A DNA stretch of 64,000 nt from Ecdyonurus torrentis (Eukaryota; Arthropoda; Insecta; Ephemeroptera; Heptageniidae), in NCBI GenBank assembly GCA_949318235.1, contig OX439131.1:36598805-36662804 (forward strand), given 5' to 3'. Shown here in pieces: positions 12,112 to 25,868 of this stretch (its first letter is position 1; every line of letters begins with the position of its first letter). A program made the translations under genes and the position numbers. The notes under the pieces are model-generated. The model had not been told where the DNA came from. It saw only the letters and a list, made by a program, of their open reading frames with translations, and made no database searches.

Positions 12112-12246
12112 CTGAAACCAAGCAGTACCAATAATCAATCCTTCAAGTGGACCCTCGTCAATACAGTATTCAGTATAGTTGTAAGTAACGTTATTCTCAT
12201 TGTCTAAGACCTCAAGGTCAAAATCTGGTGAGACGGTAGACTGCAT
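12112..12246 (-). CDS. Same GPCR, first coding exon (extracellular N-terminus and start of TM1)
   Basis: The start codon is at 12246 and the exon ends with CAG before a GTAAAT donor. It encodes 45 residues: a short acidic extracellular tail with two N-glycosylation sequons (NVT at 19-21 and NYT at 23-25), a Cys at 28, then the hydrophobic LIIGTAWFQ that begins TM1. Joined in phase 0 to the exon at 7852-7610, TM1 becomes continuous, which is strong evidence for the pairing. This ATG was chosen because it has an A at -3 and is the first in-frame Met after an in-frame TAG about 40 bases upstream. There is no signal peptide, as is usual for short-tailed class A receptors. The 4.26-kb intron to the next exon carries at least five repeat elements. 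This coding part is too short to stand out as an open frame and is supported by splice signals and topology only. Confidence 0.8.
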
Positions 12247-12732
12247 TCTACTAACCAAAATTCCAAGCACTAAACGACACTCGCACTATATAAATTTACA
12301 CTTTAGTCTTTGCACGTACTATTTTACAATCACACAAATTTACCTCTGCAATAAAATTTACACAAAACTTTTTAACACTTTTCTAAAAATTCAATCGTAT
12401 TAAGTGTTCCTTTTTTTTTCTAATTTACAATAGAATTTTATTTTTATTTTATTTTAGAAAATACTGAATTTGGAATAGAATTTAATGGTAAATTTAACAC
12501 TTTTTTTTACTTTAGAATTGTAATAAATAACGAGAGAAACATTTACATATATTTCACACTTTAGAGGTTATATAAGTTTGAGGATAAAATTGGTGAATAA
12601 TTTTTCATGACTTTTTTTTTCCGTTAGTTATTTGGTAAAAGTTCTTGAAAGGAGTAGATTCCTTGCTTGGGTCGCTTCCTCACACCACCCAGCACTACTT
12701 GGCAAAGCGGGTGAGCCATCTTCTTGCAAACT
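12247..12732 (-). other. Probable 5' UTR part of the GPCR start-codon exon
   Basis: An acceptor-like TTACTGTTGCAG ends at 12733. It is followed on the minus strand by a GC-richer stretch that runs without an obvious donor to the start codon at 12246. This makes 12732-12112 one plausible exon with a 486-base leader. The alternative is that the acceptor is fortuitous and the true leader begins closer to the ATG. Transcript data are needed to choose. Confidence 0.4.
12624..12719 (-). promoter_or_regulatory. Upstream ORF in the putative GPCR leader
   Basis: A 31-codon ORF begins 13 bases after the predicted acceptor and ends in TAA, 377 bases before the receptor start codon. The peptide is basic in the middle (GGVRKRPKQ) and has no family I recognise. 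The local base composition is clearly richer in G+C than the surrounding leader, consistent with constraint or recent origin. If transcribed as modelled, it could dampen receptor translation. It could also be a real coding exon of another isoform. Confidence 0.3.
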
Positions 12733-12856
12733 CTGCAACAGTAAATTTATTATATAGTTCACTTTGAGCAAAAGTAAAAATATTTTTAGAAGTAAAAAAA
12801 TGCAGTTTATAAAGAAATTTGTGAAAAGATACTTTATTCTATAGTAAGCTTTATTC

Positions 12857-13026
<170 letters not shown>

Positions 13027-13175
13027 GTCCGTCTGTGTGTCTCCCTGACTCTGACTCTCTGGCTTCAACATCACTGTAATGTATAACACTCTGATATTTT
13101 TTTCTTTCAGTTTCCTACTCGTCCGTGTCATATGTCATGCGACTTTTGGTATTGAAAAAAGTTATGATTTATGAG

Positions 13176-13178
<3 letters not shown>

Positions 13179-13210
<32 letters not shown>
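13179..13210. repeat. Poly-A tract
   Basis: An uninterrupted A run of about 32 bases. Confidence 0.95.
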
Positions 13211-13212
<2 letters not shown>

Positions 13213-14980
13213 AAAATGAAGGAAAAAAAAAAACTTCTAGTATTTGTAAACTTAATTTTGTTTTCATGTTTAACTTAATCTGTAAAATATAGTTAATATT
13301 AAGTTTAATAAAGAAAATTATTAATTTTAATGTAAAAACTTTAATCCAGTGAGAAATATCGCTCATCACTGTTCTTTATACAGAGATAAATTTTGCTGGG
13401 AACTTCTAAATTGAATAATGATAAGTTTTACAAATGGGGTTTGAAATTCTTACTGAGAATTATTTTATATCACTTATCAGACTTTAAGAGAGCTCAACTG
13501 AACTGAATATTGATATAAAATGAAAAAAAAAGTTGTACTTGTAAATGAAGGAAAATGATTAAGATGACGAACACGAATATTATACGTAAAATTTATTGGT
13601 ACTTAATCTTCAATATATAATGATGTTGAGTAAAGAAATCTAATGTTGGTTTAGGTCAAGATTTATATTTCTAATTTAATATCTTTATACATTTATAATC
13701 TTCAAACGTAAAACCTTACATAACTTGAATGCAAATGACACGAAACAAAATTGGTTTTGAGTTTTGAGTAAAACTAGAATAGATTACAAATTATTATTGA
13801 AAGCTTAAAAGTTAGAAGTTGATGCTTCGCTTACTAACTATCTAAATATTTTTTTTTAAATATAATTTAATCTATTTTATAATGTCAACAACCCGTAAGA
13901 TTTTTTTTTTTTATTTTTTTTTTTTTTACATTTTTTCTTATATATCTTTTCAAAATTAAAATTGACTTTCTTATGAGAAAACTGTGTTGTTTTAAAACAA
14001 AGTTAACATTTTCAATGGATATTTTTTAGTAAAGGAAAAAAAAATAATTAGAATTCTAAAATAAATTATTTTAACGTGTTAAAAAATATTTCAAATTTTT
14101 GTTTGTTTGTTTGAAACAAAGTCAGTTTGATTTAATATATATATTTGTAAATGGTAAAAATAAAATATCTTATTTCGAACTCAAGCGACTGGCTTTTTTT
14201 ATCTTTAAAATTTAATTAGAATATTTTTCAATAAAAAGTAATAAAATAATAATAATAAAAAATAAAAAAATATTTTGCCAACTTCACTTGATGAAAAACT
14301 AATTTATTGATGTATAAATTATATTACGTCAAAATGGTTTGAGATTTATATAAAAAGTTTTTTTTTTTTTTAATATCATAAATTTTACATCAATGTTTGT
14401 ATATAAAATAAAATTAATAAGTATTTTGAATAAATATGTTATTGATTTACTATACGGGAAGTCATTATTTTTCGCTTAGGATATATAAAGGTACTAAAAA
14501 TTACGTAAAGAATTTTGCAAAATGATAATTATAAAAGTTTCTCATTAAATAATTTTACAATAAATAAAGTTTATTTCCTTAGAGAAAATGCGTAAAAATA
14601 TTAAAAAAAAAAAAAAAAGTTAAAAAAAAAAGTTGAAAAAAAAGCTTTTAAGAATGATTTGTATTTTTTATTCCTTTAAACTTTTTTCTTTCCGTTAATG
14701 ACCATTATCTTTACGTCACGAAACTTTTTTTAATGATTTTCTCAGTAAAATAAACTATTGTGAACACCATTTAAAAAATATCACACATTTTTTTTTTTGT
14801 GTGATAGAAAATATAAAACAGGATTGCAGTAATAACTGTTTTCTATGCCTATTGTTTTGATCGTGATGAAAACTATCGTGAAAACGAAAACTATTGTGAC
14901 TGTTGAATTTATCAGTTGAATCCAAGTATTTATTTTTTACTTTTAATTAAGTTATTATAATTTTATACATGGACTAAATT
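13211..14980. other. Putative 5' UTR intron, no recognised feature
   Basis: AT-rich, with many short T- and A-tracts (for example 13899-13927 and 14603-14616). No exon, palindrome or TE terminus was recognised. Confidence 0.5.
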
Positions 14981-15169
14981 AAATACGTAATAATTATGCT
15001 ATCTTATTTTCAGCACAATTTATTCAATATAGCATTATCTATACTATGCTGTATAATAAATATGTTACCTAGCATAAATATTACGTTGTACAGCATAATT
15101 ATTTATTTTCTTTAAATTTAGCATAATTTATGCAATAATTACATAAATGCAACATAAATTACGTAATTT
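14981..15169. mobile_element. Family C foldback element, copy 2
   Basis: It starts AAATACGTAATAATTATGCT and ends AACATAAATTACGTAAT. The interior has GCATAAT/ATTATGC words in both orientations, as in the copy at 5290. A Family A copy begins about 25 bases further right. Confidence 0.7.
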
Positions 15170-15195
15170 ATTATTTCCGAGTATAGGAAAACCTT

Positions 15196-15510
15196 GAAAC
15201 ACCTTAGAACACCTTAATGAAAAAATATGTCTAATACCCTAACATACCTAAATATCAACGTTGATTTGGCTGGAATCATTGATTTCTAATTTATTTCCCA
15301 TTCACAAAATGACAGCTGCAGGTTTCTGACGTCATAGCTCACTAGTCCACGAGCGTGGAAACAGGTGAGCTGTGACGTCATTAACCCGCAGCTGCCATTT
15401 TGTGAATGGAAAATACATTAGAAATCAATGACTCCGGCCAAATCAACGTTGATATTTAGGTATGTTATAGGATATTAGTCATGTTTTTTGTTCAAGTTGT
15501 TCTACGCCTT
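15196..15510. mobile_element. Family A foldback MITE, copy 3
   Basis: It has the same layout as copy 2: AATATCAACGTTGATTTGGC, then CATTCACAAAATGAC, a TGACGTCA at 15327, a GC-rich spacer, a TGACGTCA at 15373 and the mirrored half, ending TTCTACGCCT before TTAA. The left terminus is decayed (GAACACCTTAATGAAA). The two copies differ by substitutions spread along both arms, so they are not recent duplicates of each other. Confidence 0.85.
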
Positions 15511-16908
15511 TAAGTATTTCTTAGACATGGTGAAAATTTGCAATTTATTTTGAGAGATCTCGAGAGGCTGTTATGACAGTTTACTTAAGTAAGTTTGTCA
15601 CTCGTACTTGTTCTCCTATTTGTCCCAACACCAGCCTGCCATGACTTTACATTGTATTTAACCAAAAAACTAAGTCGTAACAGTTAAACTTAAACAACAT
15701 GACATCAACATTTGGTCCACATTTAATCATCCTCACATTTACATAAATTTCATGCAATTAAATAAAAAAAAACATAAAATATAACAAGTGAGAAATATAT
15801 ACATGTATTTAATTATTTTTATGTATTATAGTTATCATAATATAAGAATTTAGAGTAAAGAATTTAGAGTTTCAATTAAAAACTTTATCCTTTAGGCAAC
15901 TTATTTTAATTTTGATTTTTGGTACCTAAATTGACACTAAATAACTATTATTAGAAAAAACAATGCTTTGCTGGTTAACTTTGTAAAAAATATATATATT
16001 TTTTTATATAAATTCCAATATAACTACATTTTATAAGCTATTAATTGCACATTTTACTTTTATACTGTATTTTCCTATATATTATAGTTTACAATTATTG
16101 CCTTAAATATTGACTATATTTCACACAATTTTTAAACTATTCTACTCTTTTATTATTTTAAATTATTGACAAAATATATATATTTATATAGCTCTATAAA
16201 TTGACTTTAATTTAGGAAATTGTTTAAAAGATTACATTTCTTCAAATGTTTATAAGTTTCACCTTTTTTCTAAATTTTTTTATTGTATGCGAGTATCTGC
16301 TATGAAAGTAATAAAAAAAAAACTGAAATAATAATGTGTAGAAATGAAGTCTATACGATGTATAAAGCTCCAAATTACCTTACTCAAACTGAATAATTCA
16401 ATTTACGTCTCATTTTAGAGGTTCAATTGAACAAATTTTAAATCTAATATATAACTTAATTTAAAATAACTAACTAACCCTCTTTTTTTTTTTTTTTTTT
16501 TTTTTTTTCATTTCACGCTATTTAAGTTTTTCTCTCATTTTATATGCATTAAATTTAACAATAATTTCTATGACAGCCGTTCAAAACTTATGTTACTTAA
16601 TTTAAAATGTCAAATTGCTTTTCTTTTACAATACATTTTATTTGACACTGCAAAAATTATTATAATTGAATGTAACTTTTTTTTTTCTTTTTTTTTTCTT
16701 AAGAAAATTATTAAATGTGCTATTATACAATATATATTTCTTTATCAAATAATATTAAAAAATTGTAACCTACCACAAATTCATGCTTGATTTTTTTCTT
16801 TTTCTTTTTTTTTTGTTTAACAAAAAAAATTGAATTGAATTTAAAAATTAAAAAAATAATAATAAGACATAAATATATATATATATATATATAAAATAAA
16901 TGTATTAC
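15511..16908. other. Putative 5' UTR intron, no recognised feature
   Basis: AT-rich. A T-tract of about 28 bases lies at 16482-16509, with another T-rich block at 16677-16700. The slightly GC-richer stretch 15560-15660 shows no ORF or TE terminus. Confidence 0.5.
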
Positions 16909-17100
16909 CTGAAAAAATTTTAACCATCGATATAATATTACGTAAATAAGTAACTTTAGTTAAGGGTTGAAGACTTTGTTGGCAATCAGTTTGGAGGATG
17001 GTGCGCGACTGCTCGACAAACCGCGCTCAAAACTAAAACTCGACTTAAACACGCTGGCGCAGACGCTGTAGACTTTTGTTCGCCCACATTAAAACCCTCA
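16909..17100 (-). promoter_or_regulatory. Candidate first (non-coding) exon and promoter region of the GPCR
   Basis: This is a CpG-containing, GC-richer island in otherwise very AT-rich DNA, with GCGCGAC, CCGCGC and GGCGCAGACG on the plus strand. On the minus strand it ends in TTTTTTCAG followed by GTAATA, an acceptable donor. Splicing to the acceptor at 12733 would give an untranslated first exon. No TATA box or clear initiator is seen at its upstream edge, so the 5' boundary is approximate. It could instead be an unrelated repeat fragment. Confidence 0.35.
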
Positions 17101-17515
17101 ACATAAGCGTTTTAAGACAGATTTTCCATGCATACGTATATACAAACTATTACATGAATGCTATTTTGCCTTTTATTATGCTTTGTATTCTCATTGAGTA
17201 ATAATAAAAATGTTGTATTTATTAAAACATCAAAGAGGTGCAAAAACTAATAAGCTAATGTAGTTCCTTCTATTCCTTTAATAATGACTATAAAGAGCTA
17301 TATTTTTTATGATAGTCAGAAAATTAAAAATTTAATTTAAAAGCAATGTAATATGTTACTGTAAAATACTGATGTTTAAAAAAATTAGTCAAAGAAATAT
17401 ATTCTTATATTTCTATATAAAAGTATTTATCTCCTATAAACATTATGTGAATATTACCATCTTATTCCTTAGGGCGGGAAATCAGCTACTGCGGGATTTG
17501 ACTAAAAACTTAAAA

Positions 17516-17527
17516 TAGAGAGAGGGA

Positions 17528-17577
<50 letters not shown>
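17516..17577. repeat. (GA)n microsatellite
   Basis: A GA array with GGG interruptions at its left end, inside the Family D repeat. Confidence 0.96.
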
Positions 17578-17590
17578 AGTGATATATTAG

Positions 17591-18274
17591 TAGGGACCGG
17601 ATTATCAGTTTTGAAAATGTGCATTTTTCAGTACTGAATTCAGTCCAGTTTTTTTGCATAATCAGTTTGCAAAAACAGCAAAATCAGTTCACTTTCAGTT
17701 CAATTATACAAAAACAGTGAAATTCAGTTTTGATAATTTTTAACTTAGAAACAAACATTATCGATAAAGAAGCATAAAATTTATATTTTTTTATGAAAAA
17801 AAAAAAATAATAATTTTTATAATAAAAAGTTGTTAAATTATTATCTGATACACTTTACCAGCCAGTATGAAGGAGAGCTGTTCTTGTATTTTTGAACTTC
17901 TTTTGAACATTTATTTTTTATTTTTTATTAGTGTTCAGTTGAATTCAGATAGTTTTGAGATATGCATAAAAAATAATTATTTCAAAGTATATATTATACT
18001 CGCCTTTTTTTTTTTCAATTTTTTTTTAGCACGCTATTTTAAGTTTTTATAGGGTAAAAGTCTATTTTCAGTTTCCAAAACTGAGAAAAACTGGTAAAAA
18101 CTGACAAAAACTTAAAATAACTGACCCAGTTTACAAATTTCAAAAACAGTTTTTTTCAGTCCAAACTTTTTTGCATTTTTGGCAATAAAACTTCATGATT
18201 CGTGGACATCTGAACTCAGATGTGTCCTAGCATGCATATTTCAAAAACTGAACAAACTGGAGATCCGGTCCCTA
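17591..18274. mobile_element. Non-autonomous hAT-like DNA transposon
   Basis: The terminal inverted repeat TAGGGACCGGAT is perfect at both ends. The element is flanked by a perfect 8-bp direct duplication TATATTAG (17583-17590 and 18275-18282), the size diagnostic of hAT elements. Subterminal CAGTTTT/AAAACTG words recur many times near both ends, as expected of transposase-binding repeats. The 684-bp interior has no transposase frame, so it would need an autonomous partner. Perfect termini and duplication suggest a fairly recent insertion. Confidence 0.9.
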
Positions 18275-18520
18275 TATATTAGGATAAAATATCTTCAAAA
18301 AGGTTAGAAAAAATTAGGGGGTCACCATGCTAGATTTTAAATCACAATTTTTTTGAAGTTTTAGTCCTATAAGAGCACATGTTAATTTCAATAATAATTT
18401 TATCATAGGTATAACTGTTACTTTTAACTTTCAAATGGCATATTTCATATTTTCATATTTCATGGCATGTTTTCGAAGTTTTCTTTATATATTTTTTATA
18501 TATAATATAATATATATATG

Positions 18521-18525
<5 letters not shown>

Positions 18526-18572
<47 letters not shown>
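18526..18572. repeat. (TA)n microsatellite
   Basis: A pure TA array preceded by imperfect TATAATATAT. Confidence 0.93.
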
Positions 18573-18576
<4 letters not shown>

Positions 18577-18629
18577 CAATTTATATTTAGTATATTTTGA
18601 GGTACAGGCCATCTAAATACAACCCTTAA

Positions 18630-20179
<1,550 letters not shown>

Positions 20180-21134
20180 GTAAGTTTAAAATAAATATAT
20201 ATACAATAATATATGTAAGAGTACTACATAAACTTTTTCCATTTTTTTCCGAGAATGAATATGTAAATCGAATTATATATAATATACAAAATTTTATATA
20301 TCAAATAAAAACATCAAACTAACCAAAGTCAAAGACCTTTTTACTTTGTAGGTTAATATGTAAAAGTAACATACTTGAAAATGTAATGGCCACACTTTTT
20401 TCAAAGATCTCTTTATAATTTTTTTTTTCATGTTTTCTTATAATATTATTTCCGCATGACTATTCATACGTGTATGATTTGAATTTGAAAGCAAATGATA
20501 AAAAGTTAAAAATGTTATTTTATAATATATTTGAGAAAATATTGGCAATATATATATTTCTTATAAAATTTTATTATCATATTATGATATATGCTTAAAA
20601 TTTCTGCTTTCAACTTTGAAAGATAGCATTTTAATTTACAATATCAGTAAAAGAAGCTATACAGTATGTATAATGTTATTATCATTATTATATGTAATGT
20701 ATATATTTACTTTTATGTAATATGAATTTTATACAATTTTCTGAAGTATGCTACTTATATTATAAAATTTTTATTAAATTTTGCCTTTTTTAATATTATA
20801 ATCATAAAATTATTTTATATAATGAAAGGTTTTTAATGGCTGGACATTTTTTTTTAACATTGTTTTAGAATTTTAAATTTTTATATTCATAGTGTGAATA
20901 CTTATATAATAGCTTTGTTGGAAAAGCAAACTTTAATCTTATTTTTATTTTTTACTTGGAGTTACTTGCATGATCTGATACTTAATAAAATTTGCATAAT
21001 AATGATTAAAAACTCAACTTAATTTTATCGGACATCAATACGTCAAAATAATATTGATGAATAGTATAATCTTGTTAAATTAATAATACTGTTTATGCAA
21101 ATGAAGTGATGGGTAATAATTCTTATCTCGTTCC

Positions 21135-21140
<6 letters not shown>

Positions 21141-21202
<62 letters not shown>
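21141..21202. repeat. (TC)n microsatellite
   Basis: About 62 bases of perfect TC. Confidence 0.97.
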
Positions 21203-21206
<4 letters not shown>

Positions 21207-23483
21207 AAATTTAACATAATAAAGACATAAATTTCATTACAAATTTCAAATGTTTTAAAATATGTATATTTTAAGTATTATTATTAATACTACTAAATTA
21301 ATTTTGGGTTTAAACATTACTTTATAAATTAAAGTGACTTCATTATGCAGTACGTATAATAATTAGGGGAAAAAAACGTAAACATATCACCTTTCTTATG
21401 TATTATATTAAATATAAGATATGCATAACAGTATAATATATTTAAAATTTGGCATAATTTTAATTTCCAACGAATATTTTAATAAGCATTAAAATCTAAT
21501 CAAGAAGAAAATTAATTTACGTTTCAATAAATCTTAACATAGTGGCTACAAAGTTTTTATACGACTATATTTTATGATTTTATATATACATATATATATA
21601 TATATTTTTCAAATAAACTCCTTTTATTCACGTTTACGAAAAGAAAAAAAAAGGACAGAAACTACAAAATACCTACAAAAAATTACCCAAGCATTATTAT
21701 TATTATTATGAACTGTTGCAAGAAATCTTCAAAGTTTTAATTTATATAAAAAGAAAAGTAAAACATCCATTCCAATAAAACAATATTTAAAAAATCACTA
21801 AACATGAAAGTAGATTATATCAAAGCTGACAAGAGGAATATTTTGTGCTTGCTTTCAATAAAGTCACATCGTGTTATGTACACAAAAAGCTAAGCTGAAA
21901 ATTGATATTTATTTATCTTACTAAGCCTTCTCTCTGATATTGGAAATTCGATTTTTTTTTTCTTTCTTGTGATATCCTAGCTTTTATGCAACCTGCTGAA
22001 CTTTCTCATGGTGCAGGTCGATTATCTACGTAGGCAAAAGATTCCCCTATTATTTCCTTTATCTACTTGGGTAAGAAAGTAAAAGCACAACTACAGTTGG
22101 ATTATATTCATCAATATTGAAATGAAAATGCAGTGTCACTTTTTTTTTTTTTTTTTTTTTTCTTAACACAACAAACTTCAGCATAAATTATTAATAAAAA
22201 GTATTCACTATGAATATCAGAAACTGTTTAATATTCTAAACATTCTGGTATAATGAAGTCAATGCACTTAAATAAAAATATAACCCACATTGTTTTGTCA
22301 ATTCAATAGCTCTCATATCGTAATTTTATATTATATTGAATCTTACAATAAAAAAGGAAAATCACGTATTTTTAAATATCTATATAAAAAGTTTTTAAAT
22401 TTAAGATAATAATAAACATTACAATATATATAAGCTGAAGCATGCAAAAATGGGAAAGATGAGCTTATGATTTATCGATTTTTCAACAAAACTAGTAGAA
22501 CGCGAGAGAAATCCCAAATGACGGTCATCAGTATTACAAAATTTGCAATGCAAGCCACGGAGTAACCATTTCTTACATGAAGGCAATCAATTTACTATAA
22601 CGCTCGGTACTCAGTGGAGATTTTAATAATATCATACTAGGAAAATGCCTAATGAAGTAATTAAATATTTAAATTAAAAAAATAAAATAAAAACAGTATT
22701 ATAATTAAAAAGAAAAAAGTTTATCTGCAATAAATTTTCTCTTCTAATAATTAAATAATACATTAGATTATAATTTTAACTTTAATTATCAATAATTTAC
22801 AGGAATAAATTACGTTATTATCAATTGCTGTAAAATATACCATTGTATATCCTGAAAACATACAATAATTTAGAAAAACGGATATTACAAATGTCATTTT
22901 GTTATTCTATTTTATATTGAGATTTTTATGGTATTTTACCCTTTAAAAAAAGTTATTTGTTTTCATTAAATCAGTTTTGTTTTTGCATGATTAAAAAAAA
23001 ATCTATGCTCATAAATAACAAAACTGTTTAAATTAAATGTTTTTATTTTTGTAATTTTTACTTTTAAAATATACAAGATTACATTCTGTTGATTTAATTT
23101 AATAAAATTATGGTTACTTTTTTTTTATTATTCCCAAAAGCAATGCTATAGTTGTCACATTCTTTTATTTATTTTTTCTTTTAAACGTAAAACAAATGAT
23201 GAGTTTCAAATGTCAGCTACAGACTTGAGCTTTATTTTTTTTATATTGTTATTATTCTAAGAAGAAAACTCATTTATTTTTAAACTCTTGACAAAGTAAC
23301 ATCAAATAATAAAAAGTACAAGCATGAAAACATGAAAAAATATTCTTTATGATGCAGTGAGAGTATCTTGGCTATGTACTGTATTATGTTTATATCATGT
23401 TTATATTTGTGCTTTCATAAGCTTCTCAGCTTTCTAAACTTAACTTAAGAAATTAAAAATATATTTCCCTTGCGTACTTAAAA

Positions 23484-23488
<5 letters not shown>

Positions 23489-23532
<44 letters not shown>
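23489..23532. repeat. (CT)n microsatellite
   Basis: About 44 bases, decaying into GTCTTTCTCTG on the right. Confidence 0.95.
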
Positions 23533-23536
<4 letters not shown>

Positions 23537-24093
23537 TTCTCTGTCTCCTCTCTATCCTACTTTTAAATATTGGTTTATTTTAGTACACATAGTTGCTCCA
23601 TGGTGCCTTTTTCAATAGAAACTTCTTTGAAAATGATTGATAATGTAAACCTTACAAAAATTGTTTTATAATAAACTTTTTCCCCGTGTCTAGCTTTAAG
23701 TGAAATTTTCAATATATTCTGGTATTATATATTATAATTTATTTATTATATATATTTTTTAAATAGGTTAGTATAGCAAATAACACAAAACTGACAAGGA
23801 AAAATTGTCTGTCAACTTTTTTTTATATAATCAAAGTGAATAATTTAAAAATATCAACTTATATATTATATGACAAAATTTAACAACCAAAAAAAAATTA
23901 ATAAAAAATTATAAGTTAAAAATATTTTTATTTTATAATTGCTAACAGAAGCAAAAAATAACAAGAATAAAAAATAAGAATTTGCTTTCCTTTTATCTAT
24001 AGTATGCTCAAATAATTTTATTTTATAAAAGCGTATTCTCGTTTAAAAAAGTTTCATTTTCTTCCTTAGTTATTCCCTATATTTATTAATTAA

Positions 24094-24441
24094 AGGAATA
24101 TACCAGAAGAAAAGATAAGTATTTATATCACAAAACAATTGATAGAACTTACATAAATAACTTTAGTTTGTCTCAAAACCCTACTGTAGCTCCGTATCAG
24201 TGATCAGAAAATTTTGATTTATGCAACCCGCACAACATTTTTTTTTTTTTTTTTTTTACTAATTTTTGCATTTTTCTGACGTCAGAAACATGAATAGTCA
24301 CTTAAATTTCATACTTTACAGTATTTTCACGCTTTCTCGTGGAGCTACATTAACATTCTGATAAAAATAGTCATCAGTTTTGAAGATCCCATTTTGTGTT
24401 TATTCATTAAAAAGCATAATTTTTTTTTGTGGTCTATAGCT
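24094..24441 (-). mobile_element. Family B TTAA-flanked MITE, copy 1
   Basis: TTAA flanks both sides (24090-24093 and 24442-24445). The ends AGGAATATACCA and TGGTCTATAGCT are inverted repeats. The interior has the family landmarks TTTGTCTCAAAACC, GTAGCTCCGTATCAGTGATC, CTGACGTCAGAAACATG and GTGGAGCTACATTAACATTC. It lies in the opposite orientation to the copy at 58199. It is non-coding; TTAA duplication suggests piggyBac-type mobilisation. Confidence 0.85.
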
Positions 24442-24773
24442 TTAAGAACGTCATATCAGATAATATATAGAACATAGTACGTAATAATGTATTATTTTAC
24501 TTTATTTCCAGATATGCTGCATATGTAGTGATACGTAATAAAGATTATAATACATATAGTTGTCAGCCACAGAAGTCAAAGCAATGAAACATAACAGCAA
24601 GAGGTACATTGAGAATGACGTCATAATATAATTGTCTAGTTGGTTGGAAATGATTTGAAATGTATCAATTTCTGAATAATATAATGCTTTTTCTATCCAT
24701 CATAATATCAACATAATATACTTTTGTTATTGAAGTTTTATTATATATTCAGTGTATTATTAGCGCCAGTATT

Positions 24774-24805
<32 letters not shown>

Positions 24806-24944
24806 TTTTATTATTGCTTATCTTATTTCATAAAATCCAATGCATATTTAAAAAATTGCCTTGCGGAATAGTTTTTTTCCTAGTTAAAAAAAAAAATGAT
24901 ATGAATGTTATATTTTCTCTCAATTTTTTAATAGTATTATTTAA

Positions 24945-25341
24945 AGCCCTTGTCAACTTACTTTTTTTATTATTTAGAATACTAGATTGATAATTACCAT
25001 ACCTTATTATCCATGAATTAGACACCAACACGTTGATTTTGTATTTATTTTTATTTTAGCGGTTATTTCACGCATCTGACGTCACAAGGTACCATAGGTA
25101 CCATAGGTGTGATAGGGTTATAGAACTTGAGAGTAGGGGCTTAAATTTATCACGTGACCAGAGCGGTGACTGTTATTGGCGACGGTACATTGTGACGTCA
25201 GATACGTGAAATAACCTTCAAAAAGAAAATAAATGAAAATAAATACAAAATCAACGTGTTGGTGTCTAATTCATGGCTAATAAGTTATGGTAATTATCAA
25301 TCTAGTATTCTAAATGATAAAAAAGTAAGTTGACAAGGGCT
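24945..25341. mobile_element. Long foldback MITE flanked by TTAA
   Basis: Arms of about 150 bases start AGCCCTTGTCAACTTACT and include TACCATACCTTATTATCC, ACACCAACACGTTGATTT and GGTTATTTCACGCATCTGAC. They mirror almost perfectly around a 100-base unpaired centre. TTAA occurs at both edges (24941-24944 and 25342-25345). A TGACGTCA sits at the inner end of each arm (25077 and 25193). There is no coding capacity. The two small frames on the arms are mirror artefacts. Confidence 0.88.
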
Positions 25342-25819
25342 TTAATTAAATTGAATTGAGTTATCATTGTATTTTTTCTTCCTTTATATAAATTAATAAA
25401 TAATTTATAGTTAACAATTTAAATTATTACAATGTATGATTAAAAATGTAGAGATTATTTAACCATTGTGAATTACAAATCATGCTATGGTATAATCATT
25501 ATTATTGCAGAATTGTTTTTATTATAATAAAATAATTTTACACGATGAAAATGGATTATTTTAAAATATAATAATACTAATTTTATGTAAAACTAAAAAA
25601 ACATACACCTCTATTTTAGCCATATAAAATGTTCTTGACCAGAATATTACAACAGTCTCTATTTTTTCTCTACACTTTTAAGATACCAAAATCATGAATA
25701 AGTACACCATTATAACAGTGATAGTTGTAGTTAACTACCCTACTTTCTTATCGATTTTAGTATTTGAAATAAAAGAAGAATGGAAATAACTGTTTTCTTT
25801 ATTGAAAAGGAAGGAAGAA

Positions 25820-25821
<2 letters not shown>

Positions 25822-25865
<44 letters not shown>
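25822..25865. repeat. (TC)n microsatellite
   Basis: About 44 bases of perfect TC. Confidence 0.97.

Positions 25866-25868
<3 letters not shown>

Larger units (their letters stand above)
17483..18629 (+). mobile_element. Family D repeat, copy 2, interrupted by a hAT-like element
   Basis: It shares its start (CAGCTACTGCGGGATTTGAC) and end (CCATCTAAATACAACCCTTA) with 9166-9310. Nested within it are a GA microsatellite (17516-17577), a 684-bp element (17591-18274) and an AT array (18526-18572). Removing the nested element and one target duplicate restores the order seen in copy 1. Confidence 0.65.
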
